Shown here: positions 31,748 to 39,783 of the stretch, one piece after another
Layout of the letters: every line of letters begins with the position of its first letter
Numbering within the stretch: position 1 is the first letter of the stretch
Source of the DNA: an uncultured Anaerolineales bacterium
Lineage (GTDB): Bacteria; Chloroflexota; Anaerolineae; Anaerolineales; Villigracilaceae
Assembly: GCA_937928015.1 (NCBI GenBank)
Contig: CALFXA010000236.1
Coordinates: 1 to 44,099, forward strand
Reading direction: 5' to 3'
DNA length: 44,099 nt
Notes under the pieces: generated by a model
What the model was told of the DNA's origin: nothing
Database searches by the model: none
What the model saw: only the letters and a program-made list of their open reading frames with translations
Position numbers and translations under genes: made by a program

Positions 31748-32773
31748 ATGCGCGTCACCCGTGAGACATTGATCCGCATTGCAAAAGAGACCGTCCAGGA
31801 ACGGGCCTTCAACGACCGCGACATCGTAGCCGCCTACCTGACGGGGTCCCTCGTGGGCGAAACTGACCCGATGCTGGGCGGCACCGCCGACATCGACCTG
31901 ATTCTGGTCCACGCCTCCACGCCCATGTTGAAGCGGGAACTGGTCAAACTGACCCCCGACTTCCACCTCGACATCGGGCACCGCGCCAAGGCCGAGTTCA
32001 AGTCACCGCGTGAAATGCGCGGCGATCCCTGGCTGGGCTACGAGATGTTCGCGCCGATGCTGCTTTTCGAGCGCGAGAAATTCTTCGACTTCGTGCAGGC
32101 CGCCCTGCGTGCGGGCAACGAGTTCGAAAGTCCCGAGATGACCCTGCAGCGCTGCCGCAGACTGTATAACCACGGACGCCAGATCTGGATCGACCTGAGC
32201 GACGTGGATGAAAAATCGGGTCCTACGGAAGTGGCGCAATATTTCAAGTCGCTGTACCAGGCTGCCAACGTGGTGGCCGAGTTGAATGGACCGCCCATCC
32301 ACGAACGACGCCTGCTGTTGGATTTCCCTGCGCGGGCCGAGGCTGCCGAACGCCCCAACCTGACGGCGGGGTTGTTTGGTCTGATCGGCGCGGGCGGCCT
32401 GGATGCCGAGATTGTCTCCGCCTGGCTGCCTGCCTGGAAGGAAGCCTTCACGGCCGCCAGCGGCAACGCCAAGGTGGACGGCCGCATCCACACAGCACGC
32501 ACGAACTATTACGAGAAGGCCATTCGCGCCATGCTCGAAAGCGACCATCCCAGCGCGGCGCTCTGGCCGCTGATGCAGACCTGGTCCCTGGCGGCCAAGG
32601 CCCTGCCCGAGGAGCAGATCGGCCCGTGGCGCGAAGCCTGTTCCACGCTGGGGCTGGCAGGTGCGGGCTTCGTCGAACGTGTGGAGGGACTCGACCACTA
32701 CCTCGACGAACTCGACATCCTGCTGGATGAACTCGCCGCCGCCAACGGATTGGAGACTTCCACCTCGATTTAG
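31748..32773 (+). CDS. Nucleotidyltransferase-fold protein, unknown substrate
   Basis: 341 residues. The N-terminal domain has the polymerase-beta pattern: Gly33-Ser34 in YLTGSLVG, Asp48 and Asp50 in GGTADIDLILVH, and Asp75 in FHLDIGH as possible third carboxylate. The C-terminal 200 residues are helical and not recognised. GAGAGG precedes the ATG. It is tightly linked to the deoxynucleoside kinase (11 nt), which suggests a shared nucleotide-related role, and the pair ends in a strong terminator. Confidence 0.75.
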   Translation: MRVTRETLIRIAKETVQERAFNDRDIVAAYLTGSLVGETDPMLGGTADIDLILVHASTPMLKRELVKLTPDFHLDIGHRAKAEFKSPREMRGDPWLGYEMFAPMLLFEREKFFDFVQAALRAGNEFESPEMTLQRCRRLYNHGRQIWIDLSDVDEKSGPTEVAQYFKSLYQAANVVAELNGPPIHERRLLLDFPARAEAAERPNLTAGLFGLIGAGGLDAEIVSAWLPAWKEAFTAASGNAKVDGRIHTARTNYYEKAIRAMLESDHPSAALWPLMQTWSLAAKALPEEQIGPWREACSTLGLAGAGFVERVEGLDHYLDELDILLDELAAANGLETSTSI

Positions 32774-32791
32774 AAAATCAAGCCCCGCACA

Positions 32792-32825
32792 AAAAGAGAC
32801 CGTCTCAAACGAGACGGTCTCTTTT
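32792..32825 (+). terminator. Bidirectional rho-independent terminator
   Basis: Perfect 15-bp stem AAAAGAGACCGTCTC (32792-32806) with GAGACGGTCTCTTTT (32811-32825), loop AAAC, with A and T runs on both sides; serves two convergent genes. Confidence 0.95.
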
Positions 32826-33199
32826 CATTCGTCATCGCCCACGCCCAGGTCGGGCAGCGCGGATTCGATCTCCTCGGGGCTCTGACCCGCTTCGAGGCGG
32901 TCCACCACGTCGTTGAACTCGGCGGGCAGGTCCGTGCCCATCTGACTGCCCATCCTGCGCATCATCGAGCCGAGCGCCTGGGGATCATCTTCCAGACCAT
33001 CCAGCCCGGTGAAATCATCGGCCATGCCTTCCATGCGGCTCTCGTCCGATTTGAGGACACGCACGCGGTTGAGGCGGCGTTTGACATCCGCGCTGCCGCA
33101 CAGGGAGCAGGTCACTTTTTTGACGCCGTATTCGCTATAGGTCAGGAACACGTCGAAGCGTTGGTGGCAGGCGAGGCAGACGTAATCATAAGTAGGCAT
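32825..33199 (-). CDS. FmdB-type zinc ribbon regulatory protein
   Basis: 124 residues. MPTYDYVCLACHQRFDVFLTY with Cys8/Cys11 and CSLCGSADVKRRL with Cys31/Cys34 is the CxxC...CxxC zinc ribbon of the FmdB family. The C-terminal 80 residues are acidic and Met/Gly rich. The function is unproven. TAAAAT ends 6 nt before the ATG. Divergent from gmk. Confidence 0.9.
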   Translation of the reverse strand: MPTYDYVCLACHQRFDVFLTYSEYGVKKVTCSLCGSADVKRRLNRVRVLKSDESRMEGMADDFTGLDGLEDDPQALGSMMRRMGSQMGTDLPAEFNDVVDRLEAGQSPEEIESALPDLGVGDDE

Positions 33200-33205
33200 A
33201 TCCCC

Positions 33206-33211
33206 ATTTTA
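33206..33211 (-). promoter_or_regulatory. -10 box of fmdB, leaderless geometry
   Basis: TAAAAT on the - strand, ending 6 nt before ATG 33199. Confidence 0.5.
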
Positions 33212-33253
33212 ACGGAATCCAGCCGCAGGGCGGAAGGGGAAGAGTCCATTTGG

Positions 33254-33259
33254 TACAAT
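33254..33259 (+). promoter_or_regulatory. -10 box of gmk, leaderless geometry
   Basis: TACAAT ending 6 nt before ATG 33266; no ribosome site in between. Confidence 0.55.
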
Positions 33260-33265
33260 ATCCGC

Positions 33266-33889
33266 ATGACTTCCGATCCCGACTTCGACATTTACCATCC
33301 CACTCCCCTGCTCATCGTCATCTCGGGCCCATCGGGCGCGGGCAAGGACACGGTCGTGCAGCTCATGAAGGAGCGCGGGCTGCCGTTCCATTTCGTCGTC
33401 ACGGCCACCACGCGGCCCCGCCGCGAGAACGAGGTGAATGGCAAAGATTACTTCTTCGTCTCGAAGGAGGAATTTGCGCGCATGATCGAGCAGAACGAGT
33501 TGATCGAGTATGCCATCGTGTACAGCGATTACAAGGGTATCCCAAAGTCGCAGGTGCGCGAAGCCCTGGCCAGCGGCCAGGACGTGGTCATGCGGGTGGA
33601 CGTGCAGGGCGCCGAGACGGTCCGCAAGCTGGCACCCGAGGCGTTGCTGATCTTCATCACCACCGAGAACGGCGAGGAGTTGGAACGCCGTCTGCGTGAA
33701 CGCAAAACCGAAACCCCCGACGAGCTGGCGCTGCGCATCGCCACGGCTCGCAAGGAATTGAAGCGGGTCGAGGCCTTCGACTACATCGTCATCAACAGCG
33801 ACGACCGTCAGGGCGAAACCGTGGACCAGGTCAAGGCGATCATTGACGCGGAGCATCACCGCGTCCAGCCGCGCAAGGTAACCCTATGA
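33266..33889 (+). CDS. gmk: Guanylate kinase
   Basis: 207 residues from ATG 33266; the frame is open further upstream, but that overlaps fmdB. SGPSGAGKDT P-loop (Asp where Ser is most common), TTRPRRENEVNGKDYFFVSKEEFARMIEQNELIEYAIVYSDYKG (GMP binding: the Arg pair, Tyr and Glu), VDVQGAETVR, and the LID ERRLRERKTETPDELALRIATARKEL. Converts GMP to GDP with ATP. It is coupled to the rhomboid gene by ATGA. Confidence 0.95.
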   Translation: MTSDPDFDIYHPTPLLIVISGPSGAGKDTVVQLMKERGLPFHFVVTATTRPRRENEVNGKDYFFVSKEEFARMIEQNELIEYAIVYSDYKGIPKSQVREALASGQDVVMRVDVQGAETVRKLAPEALLIFITTENGEELERRLRERKTETPDELALRIATARKELKRVEAFDYIVINSDDRQGETVDQVKAIIDAEHHRVQPRKVTL

Positions 33890-34668
33890 ACCAGACTCCC
33901 TCCACCCCGCCCCTGGACCATCAGCCTGCTCCACAACCCCGGGCGGTTCGCATCCCGCTGCCGGTCTCCGTTCCCTACGTGACCTACACGCTCATCGGCG
34001 TGACAAGCCTGGTCTATGTGCTGCAATTGTTGAGCGTTGCCGTGTGGGGCAATCCGTTCCAGGGCATGGACTATCTCGAACTATACGGCGCGCGCATTAA
34101 TGACCTGATCCGTGCAGGTGAGATCTGGCGTTTCCTGACGCCCGCATTCCTGCACGCCTCGCCCCCGCACCTGCTCTTCAATATGTATGCCCTGTACGCA
34201 TTCGGGGCCGGCCTGGAACGCCACTTCGGGCACGGACGTTTCCTGTTGTTGTACACACTGGGCGCGTTCGCGGGCAACGTCTTCTCGTTCCTGATGATGA
34301 GCAACGGCGGTTTCTCGGTCGGCGCCTCGACGGCCGTCTTCGGCCTGATCGGCGCAGAAGGCATCTTCCTATACCAGAATCGAAAATTATTTGGCGAGCA
34401 GGTCAAGGGCGCGATCAACAACGTAGTGGTCGTCGTCGCGTTGAACCTGGTCATCGGCCTGGCCCCAGGCATCGACCTGTGGGGACACATCGGCGGCTTG
34501 TTCGGCGGGTTGATCTTCACCTGGTTTGGCGGCCCGAACTGGAAGGTGGATGGAATTTTTCCGTCCTTCCAGTTGGTGGATGAACGCGAAGCGCGCGATG
34601 TACTGCTCGCCGCCCTGGCGGTGCTGGTCCCGTTCGTGGGACTGGCGGTCTGGGGAATGGTGAAGTAA
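33886..34668 (+). CDS. Rhomboid family intramembrane serine protease
   Basis: 260 residues, six or seven TM helices. HLLFNMYALYAFGAGLERHFG (conserved His/Asn), the catalytic GASTAVFGLIG with Ser, and HIGGLFGGLIF with the catalytic His. It cleaves transmembrane substrates within the membrane. Starts within the gmk stop (ATGA). Confidence 0.93.
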   Translation: MNQTPSTPPLDHQPAPQPRAVRIPLPVSVPYVTYTLIGVTSLVYVLQLLSVAVWGNPFQGMDYLELYGARINDLIRAGEIWRFLTPAFLHASPPHLLFNMYALYAFGAGLERHFGHGRFLLLYTLGAFAGNVFSFLMMSNGGFSVGASTAVFGLIGAEGIFLYQNRKLFGEQVKGAINNVVVVVALNLVIGLAPGIDLWGHIGGLFGGLIFTWFGGPNWKVDGIFPSFQLVDEREARDVLLAALAVLVPFVGLAVWGMVK

Positions 34669-34703
34669 ACCAGCGATAAACAGAAATGAACAAAGACGAA
34701 ATA
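34669..34703. repeat. Degenerate ATAAACAGAAATGAACA-type repeat
   Basis: Lies between the rhomboid stop and the terminator. Its complement reads like the widespread intergenic phrase 'TTCATTTCTGTTTATCxCTGG'. Function unknown. Confidence 0.45.
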
Positions 34704-34705
34704 AA

Positions 34706-34731
34706 AAAACGAGGCCTTGCGGCCTCGTTTT
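34706..34731 (+). terminator. Bidirectional rho-independent terminator
   Basis: 11-bp stem AAAACGAGGCC (34706-34716) with GGCCTCGTTTT (34721-34731), loop TTGC; A and T runs on the flanks. Between rhomboid and the dppC-like gene. Confidence 0.93.
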
Positions 34732-34746
34732 CGTTTGAGTGACTTC

Positions 34747-35703
34747 CTAACTCACATGCGCCAGGCGCGGGTCGAGCGCATCGCGCAGGCCGTCTCCGAG
34801 CAGGTTGAACGAGAGCACGGTCAGCATGATGGCCAGGCCCGGGTAGAAAACCAGGTGCGGGGCGGTGAAGACCTGGTTGCGTTCCGCGCCGAGCATGGAG
34901 CCCCACTCCGCCATGGGCGGCTGTGCGCCCAGGCCGAGGAACGAGAGCGCCGCGGCGTCGAGGATGGCGGTGGCAATGCCGAGTGTGCCCTGCACGATCA
35001 GCGGGGTCAACGCGTTGGGCAGGATGCGGCGAAACAGGATCTGGAACGTGTTTCCGCCCAACGCCCGCGTGGCCGAGACGTAGTCCATCTCACGCACCGA
35101 GAGCACGGAGGCACGCACCACACGCGCATAGGCGGGAATGGAGACGATGCCGATGGCCAGCAGGGCATTCGTCAGCCCGGGGCCAAGCACCGTCACGATG
35201 GCAATGGCCAGCAACAGGGAGGGAAAGGCCAGCAGTACATCCATGGTGCGCATGATCAGGTTGTCGATCCAACCGCCGAAGTAGCCGCCCAAGGCGCCGA
35301 GGACGGTCCCGATCACGATGGCAAAGGTGACCGTCGAGAGGCCGATCCACAAGCTGACGCGCGCACCGTACAGCAGGCGGCTGAATTCATCACGGATGTT
35401 GCCGTCTGTGCCAAGGATGTGCTGGGGCTGGTCGGCAGGACAACCGAACAGGTGGATGCAGGGCGCGGAACGGCGTTCCAGGTTCTGGGGCGGATTGGCG
35501 TCCAGCATCGAAAGAGTCGGGTCGTACGGGGCGAGGATGGGGGCCGTGAAAGCAATCAGGATCAGAATCCCCAGGATGACCATGCCCAGGATGGCCGACT
35601 TGCGCTTGAAGAGTCGCCGCCAGGTGATCTGCCACAGGCTGACCGAGCGCAGGGACAGACCCTCGGCGTCGAGTTTTGCAATTTTCGCAGGTTCAGCAGT
35701 CAT
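34747..35703 (-). CDS. Oligopeptide-type ABC transporter permease (DppC/OppC-like)
   Basis: 318 residues. N-terminal cytoplasmic tail and TM1, then a periplasmic segment with two cysteines (APCIHLFGCPADQPQHILGTDGNIRDEFSRLLYGARVSL), then five TM helices with the EAA-type loop (VRASVLSVREMDYVSATRALGGNTFQILFRRILPNAL). It pairs with the DppB-like permease, 9 nt upstream. No ATPase genes follow. Confidence 0.93.
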   Translation of the reverse strand: MTAEPAKIAKLDAEGLSLRSVSLWQITWRRLFKRKSAILGMVILGILILIAFTAPILAPYDPTLSMLDANPPQNLERRSAPCIHLFGCPADQPQHILGTDGNIRDEFSRLLYGARVSLWIGLSTVTFAIVIGTVLGALGGYFGGWIDNLIMRTMDVLLAFPSLLLAIAIVTVLGPGLTNALLAIGIVSIPAYARVVRASVLSVREMDYVSATRALGGNTFQILFRRILPNALTPLIVQGTLGIATAILDAAALSFLGLGAQPPMAEWGSMLGAERNQVFTAPHLVFYPGLAIMLTVLSFNLLGDGLRDALDPRLAHVS

Positions 35704-35712
35704 GGCGATTCC

Positions 35713-36789
35713 TTAATCGAGGCGGATGCGCGGGTCGAGATACGCGTACGAGATGTCCACAAGCAGGTTGAGGACGACGAAGAAGACGGCGATGACCACG
35801 GTGAAGGCTTGCACGATGCCGTAGTCGCGGGCGGTGATGGCATCATAAAGGATGCGTCCCACCCCCGAGAGGTTGAAGACCGTCTCGGTTAGCACCGCGC
35901 CGCCGAGCAGGCCACCCAGCGACAGGCCAATGACCGTCACCAGCGGCAACAAGGCATTGCGGAAGGCATGTTTCATGATGACCACGTTGCGCGTCAGCCC
36001 CTTGGCGCGCGCCGTACGGATGTAATCCTGTCCGAGCACCTCCAGCATGGCCGAGCGTGCCATGCGGGCAATCAACGCCATCGGGATAGTACCTAGGGCG
36101 ACGGCTGGCAGGATCAGATGCTTGATCGCGTCGCCCAGGGTTTCCCAATTGGCGGAAAGAACCGAGTTGAGGATGTTCATGCGACCGATGAAATCCGCCA
36201 CCGTGAAGAAGAATCCGTGCGAGAGGGGCAGGCCCCAGACCTCGTAAAAGGGCGTGGTCAACACACCGGGCGAGAGGCGGCCCGAAGGCGGCAATTGGAA
36301 GGGAGTGTCCTTGAGGGTCAAGGCAAAGATATAAGCCAGCATCAGGCCCAGCCAGAAGACCGGCATGGAGACGCCGATATTGGCCCACAGCATGGTCAAC
36401 ACGTCCAGCCAGGAGTTGTGGCGAACCGCCGAGATCACGCCCAGCGGAATCCCGACCAGGATGCTGACAAGCAAAGCCGAGAAAGCCAGTTCCACGGTGA
36501 TGGGCAGGCGTTCCATCAACAGGTCGGTGACCGGCTTGGAAAAGCGGAAGGAGCGTCCAAAGTCACCATGCACGATCTCGTTGACATACACCCCGAACTG
36601 GACCGGGATGGGCTTATCCAGCCCATGTCGGCTGATGAATTCATTGCACACTGCATCCGTGGCTTTCTCGCCAAGCATGGCGCGGCACGGGTCGCCAGGA
36701 ATGAGGCGGCTGAGTGCAAATGTGGCAAATAATATTCCGAACAAGACCGGAATGCTGAGCAGGAGGCGTCGCAGGATGTATGTGGTCAT
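35713..36789 (-). CDS. Oligopeptide-type ABC transporter permease (DppB/OppB-like)
   Basis: 358 residues from ATG 36789; a GTG at 36825 would begin inside the intercistronic hairpin. MTTYILRRLLLSIPVLFGILFATFALSRLIPGDPC is a typical DppB start; the EAA loop is in RSAMLEVLGQDYIRTARAKGLTRNVVIMKHAFRNALLPLVT. Six TM helices. Forms the channel with the DppC-like subunit. Confidence 0.93.
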   Translation of the reverse strand: MTTYILRRLLLSIPVLFGILFATFALSRLIPGDPCRAMLGEKATDAVCNEFISRHGLDKPIPVQFGVYVNEIVHGDFGRSFRFSKPVTDLLMERLPITVELAFSALLVSILVGIPLGVISAVRHNSWLDVLTMLWANIGVSMPVFWLGLMLAYIFALTLKDTPFQLPPSGRLSPGVLTTPFYEVWGLPLSHGFFFTVADFIGRMNILNSVLSANWETLGDAIKHLILPAVALGTIPMALIARMARSAMLEVLGQDYIRTARAKGLTRNVVIMKHAFRNALLPLVTVIGLSLGGLLGGAVLTETVFNLSGVGRILYDAITARDYGIVQAFTVVIAVFFVVLNLLVDISYAYLDPRIRLD

Positions 36790-36802
36790 GGCATTTTGGG
36801 GA

Positions 36803-36833
36803 GACCCCCGGCGGGATATTCCCACCGGGGGTC
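36803..36833 (-). promoter_or_regulatory. Intercistronic hairpin between binding-protein and permease genes
   Basis: 13-bp stem (36803-36815 with 36821-36833, one G-U pair in the RNA), 5-nt loop, no following T run. Such hairpins often protect the upstream message, raising binding protein over permease, or attenuate transcription. Confidence 0.75.
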
Positions 36834-36855
36834 TTTATCATCGTTCGGACCGGGA

Positions 36856-38538
36856 TTACTGGGCCGGAGGAGCGTTCAGGAACGGGCCAAAGAGGCCGCT
36901 CCAGTACGAGAAGGCACCGGTGTTGCCGGTGTGCAGCGGGTTGGCCGCGTCCCATTGCAGGGCCAGCGAGGCCACCACGTCAGCGGCATCCAGGGTGAAG
37001 CCGTTGTGGAACTTGACATCCTTGCGCAGGGTGAAGGTCCAGGTCATCAGGTCATCGCTGGCGGTGTAGGACTCGGCCAGGACGGGTTCGACTTCCGTGC
37101 CGGCGGTCTTGTAGCCAAGCAAGGACTGGGTCACCTGTTCGCAGGCGCGCAGGGACTCGCCGTCGGTCTCATCCGCGCAGTAGAGCGAGATGGGTTCGGC
37201 GTTCTGCATCCACACGAAGGTGTCGGTGCCATTGGACATCACCGAGAAGTTCTCGTTACCGAGCGGGCTGGAGTGAGCGCCTTCCACAGAGGCCTTGAAA
37301 GCCACCGCGGAACCGCCGTGGGCCACGGGGATCATCGGGACGTGCTGCTTGATGAGGTTGTTGGTCTCCTCATAGAAGGGAGCGCGTTCCGCATCGGTGG
37401 CGCGCTGGGCACCGTTCTCGATGGCCGCCACGAGATCATCGTACTTGGTGCCGAACTGCTTGGATGAGCCAGCGCCGAAGTGATAGCCGACGAAGTTGGT
37501 CTGGTCGGGATAGTCCGCGCCCCAGCCCAGCAGGTGCAGGCCGTCGAGCGAGCCGGAGTCGGCCGCATCGAGGAAGGCACCGGATTCCATGACGTCGATC
37601 TCAACCGTCACGCCCAGGTTTTCCTTCAACTGGGCCTGGATGTCCTGAGCCACCACGTTCGGGTCGGGCAGGTAGCCGCGGACCACGTCGCGGTAGTGCA
37701 GCTTGATGGTCGGGAAGGGATTGTCGGCATTGTAGCCGGCCTGTTCGAGCAGGGCCTTGGCAGCCTCGGGGTTGAAGTCGTACCACTTCTCGCCGGCGCA
37801 CGCGTTCGGGATGGCGCAGGGGGTGAAGTAGTCGGCCACTTCGGAGCCAGCCGGGTAGAAATTATCGACGATGCGCTTGCGGTCGATGGCCTGGGCAAAA
37901 GCCTGGCGGACCAGCTCATTGTCAAACGGCGCAAAGGCATTGTTCATGCCGATGTACATGATGTTCAGGGCCGGGCGGGTAATCAACTTGAGGTTGGAGT
38001 CGCCTTCGACGGTCTTGAAATCATCCGGGCCGACGTTGTCGATGCCATCCACCGTACCGGACTGCAACTCAAGCAGGCGTTGAGCCGATTCAGTTCCCCA
38101 GCGGAATACCAGGGTACCGGCCTTGGCCTTTTCGCCCCAATAGCCGTCGAACTTCTTGAAGACGAGCTGGTTGCCGCGTTCCCACTGGGCCACGTAGAAC
38201 GGGCCCGTGCCAATCGGCTTCTCAAGCAGGTCGCCCTTGCCGCCGGTCGAGGCGAGGTACTCACGCGGCTGGATGCCGAACGAAGAGAAGGCGATCTTCG
38301 AGGGGAAGGCCGGGTCAGGGGTGCAGAGCGTGATCTTGACGGTGAGTTCGTCCACCGCTTCGATGGACTTGATCTCGCCACCGTAGTCGCAGTTCGGAGC
38401 CTCGACCTTGGTGGAGGCGAAAGCCTCTTCCTTCAGGCCCTCGGTCTGGACAGCGGGCTTGGCGCCGCCGCCGCAGGCTGTCAGCAGCAGGCTGGCCAGG
38501 ACGACCAGCGTAAGCAAAACAGAGACTTGGCGTTTCAC
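36856..38538 (-). CDS. Circularly permuted ABC substrate-binding lipoprotein (SBP_bac_5 type)
   Basis: 560 residues from GTG 38538, fixed by AGGAG upstream and a lipoprotein signal (VVLASLLLTAC, Cys22). After a short linker the sequence starts in the middle of the family: IKSIEAVDELTVKITL (residue 56 on), PIGTGPFYVAQWERG, FDGYWGEKAKAGTLVFRW, NELVRQAFAQAIDRKRIV, FNPEAAKALLEQAGY and VPMIPVAHGGSAVAF. It then reaches the family's usual end (SSPLGNENFSV, about 432). Residues 438-560 are what normally comes first: YCADETDGESLRACEQVTQSLLGYK, EVEPVLAESY, LRKDVKFHNGFTLDAADVVASL, SYWSGLFG. So the order is permuted relative to DppA, with both halves complete. Likely binds peptides or similar solutes and feeds the permeases downstream. 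Confidence 0.88.
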   Translation of the reverse strand: MKRQVSVLLTLVVLASLLLTACGGGAKPAVQTEGLKEEAFASTKVEAPNCDYGGEIKSIEAVDELTVKITLCTPDPAFPSKIAFSSFGIQPREYLASTGGKGDLLEKPIGTGPFYVAQWERGNQLVFKKFDGYWGEKAKAGTLVFRWGTESAQRLLELQSGTVDGIDNVGPDDFKTVEGDSNLKLITRPALNIMYIGMNNAFAPFDNELVRQAFAQAIDRKRIVDNFYPAGSEVADYFTPCAIPNACAGEKWYDFNPEAAKALLEQAGYNADNPFPTIKLHYRDVVRGYLPDPNVVAQDIQAQLKENLGVTVEIDVMESGAFLDAADSGSLDGLHLLGWGADYPDQTNFVGYHFGAGSSKQFGTKYDDLVAAIENGAQRATDAERAPFYEETNNLIKQHVPMIPVAHGGSAVAFKASVEGAHSSPLGNENFSVMSNGTDTFVWMQNAEPISLYCADETDGESLRACEQVTQSLLGYKTAGTEVEPVLAESYTASDDLMTWTFTLRKDVKFHNGFTLDAADVVASLALQWDAANPLHTGNTGAFSYWSGLFGPFLNAPPAQ

Positions 38539-38659
38539 AGTGTTCTCCTCCGGAGAATATGGGTTGGATTTGACTACGAGCAAGGGATGGGAAATGGAAA
38601 ATATAAGAGGCGGGCCAACCTCCTTCTGAGTGGGTTAACAAATTATACAGCAAAAACTG

Positions 38660-39772
38660 TCAATAGGCCGGCAGGGGCAGGCCGAATCCGTTCAGGCGGA
38701 CAGTGGATGGGTCGGCGGGCCACAGGCCAGGCACCTTCGTTCCACAATGCGGACAGGTCCCCTGCCCGGTAATGTGATATTCGCGGATGACATATCCACG
38801 CCGTTTTACCAACACCCTGGCGCAATTCGGACAGGCCGTGTCCTCGTATTCCCCCACCCGCCCGGGCAGGTTTCCCGCGTAGACAAAATGCAGCCCCGCC
38901 TCGCGTCCGATGTCGGCGGCGCGTTGGAGTGTGGCCGAGTCCGTGTTGGCAGGGTCGGTCATCTTGTAATCTTTGTGGAAGGCGGTCACGTGCCAGGGGA
39001 TGTCGGGCGAGAGTCCCGTCAGGAAACGGGCAGCCTCCCACAGTTCCGCGTTGGAGTCGTTGAAGCCGGGCACCACCAGCGTGACCACCTCCACCCACAA
39101 TCCCAGTTCACGCGCGCGGCGGATTCCGTCCAGCGTGTTTTGCAGCACCCCGCCCAGAGAACGATACTTCCTGTCGTCCATGCACTTCAAATCGACCTTG
39201 TAGGCATCGAGGTATGGATGCAGATATTCCATGACCTCAGGGGTGTTGTTGCCGTTCGAGACGTAGGCGCACTTCAGGCCCGCAGATTTGGCCTCCTTGA
39301 AGATCGCCACGGCCCATTCACTCGTGATGAGCGGCTCATTATAAGAAGACACCACCACCGACGTATTCGTGCGTTGGGCGGCCTGCACCACCTGCCCGGG
39401 AGAGATGCGGCGGATGAGGCCGACCGCCCCGTCGGAAGCCGGGTCGCGCAAGGCCTGCGAAGTGAACCAATTCTGGCAGTAACCGCAATGGAAGTCGCAG
39501 CCCAACATGCCGAAGGTCAATGCATTCGCGCCGGGCAGCACATGATTGAAGGGTTTCTTTTCGATGGGATCACTTTGCAGGGCCGCCACATATCCGAACG
39601 GCACGCGCAGTTTTCCGCCCTCGTTGAAGCGCACCTGACAGATGCCGCGTTTACCCGGGCGGATCAGGCAGCGGTGTCCGCAAGCCAGGCAGCGAACTGC
39701 GCCGTCCGCCTCAGCTGTGTACAGTTCTCCCTCGACCGTTAAAGCATCTAGCATCTCGACTGTGGAAGTCAT
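38660..39772 (-). CDS. amrS: AmmeMemoRadiSam system radical SAM enzyme
   Basis: 370 residues. Radical SAM cluster motif Cys92-x3-Cys96-x2-Cys99 (GCDFHCGYCQNW). The N-terminal ribbon (CLACGHRCLIRPGKRGICQVR) and the C-terminal pairs CPNC and CPHC could bind zinc. SSYNEPLITSEW, YVSNGN and VTLVVPGFNDS are typical of the AmrS/PflA-like group. It is one of three proteins often found together (with AMMECR1 and MEMO domains); neither partner is visible here. The start codon is 11 bp from that of mobA, which runs the other way. Confidence 0.9.
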   Translation of the reverse strand: MTSTVEMLDALTVEGELYTAEADGAVRCLACGHRCLIRPGKRGICQVRFNEGGKLRVPFGYVAALQSDPIEKKPFNHVLPGANALTFGMLGCDFHCGYCQNWFTSQALRDPASDGAVGLIRRISPGQVVQAAQRTNTSVVVSSYNEPLITSEWAVAIFKEAKSAGLKCAYVSNGNNTPEVMEYLHPYLDAYKVDLKCMDDRKYRSLGGVLQNTLDGIRRARELGLWVEVVTLVVPGFNDSNAELWEAARFLTGLSPDIPWHVTAFHKDYKMTDPANTDSATLQRAADIGREAGLHFVYAGNLPGRVGEYEDTACPNCARVLVKRRGYVIREYHITGQGTCPHCGTKVPGLWPADPSTVRLNGFGLPLPAY

Positions 39773-39777
39773 ATAAT
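39772..39777 (+). promoter_or_regulatory. -10 box of mobA, leaderless geometry
   Basis: TATAAT ending 6 nt before ATG 39784. It overlaps the first base of the divergent amrS start codon. Confidence 0.6.
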
Positions 39778-39783
39778 CAACCT

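Noticed and set aside
36856..38538. Possibility that the binding-protein gene is a chimera of two broken genes or a frameshift
   Set aside because: The frame is continuous, both segments are complete and non-overlapping, and the signal peptide, start and stop are normal; permutation explains all of it.
37480..38772. 430-residue + strand frame opposite the binding-protein gene
   Set aside because: Antisense shadow; the - strand has lipobox, ribosome site and family motifs.
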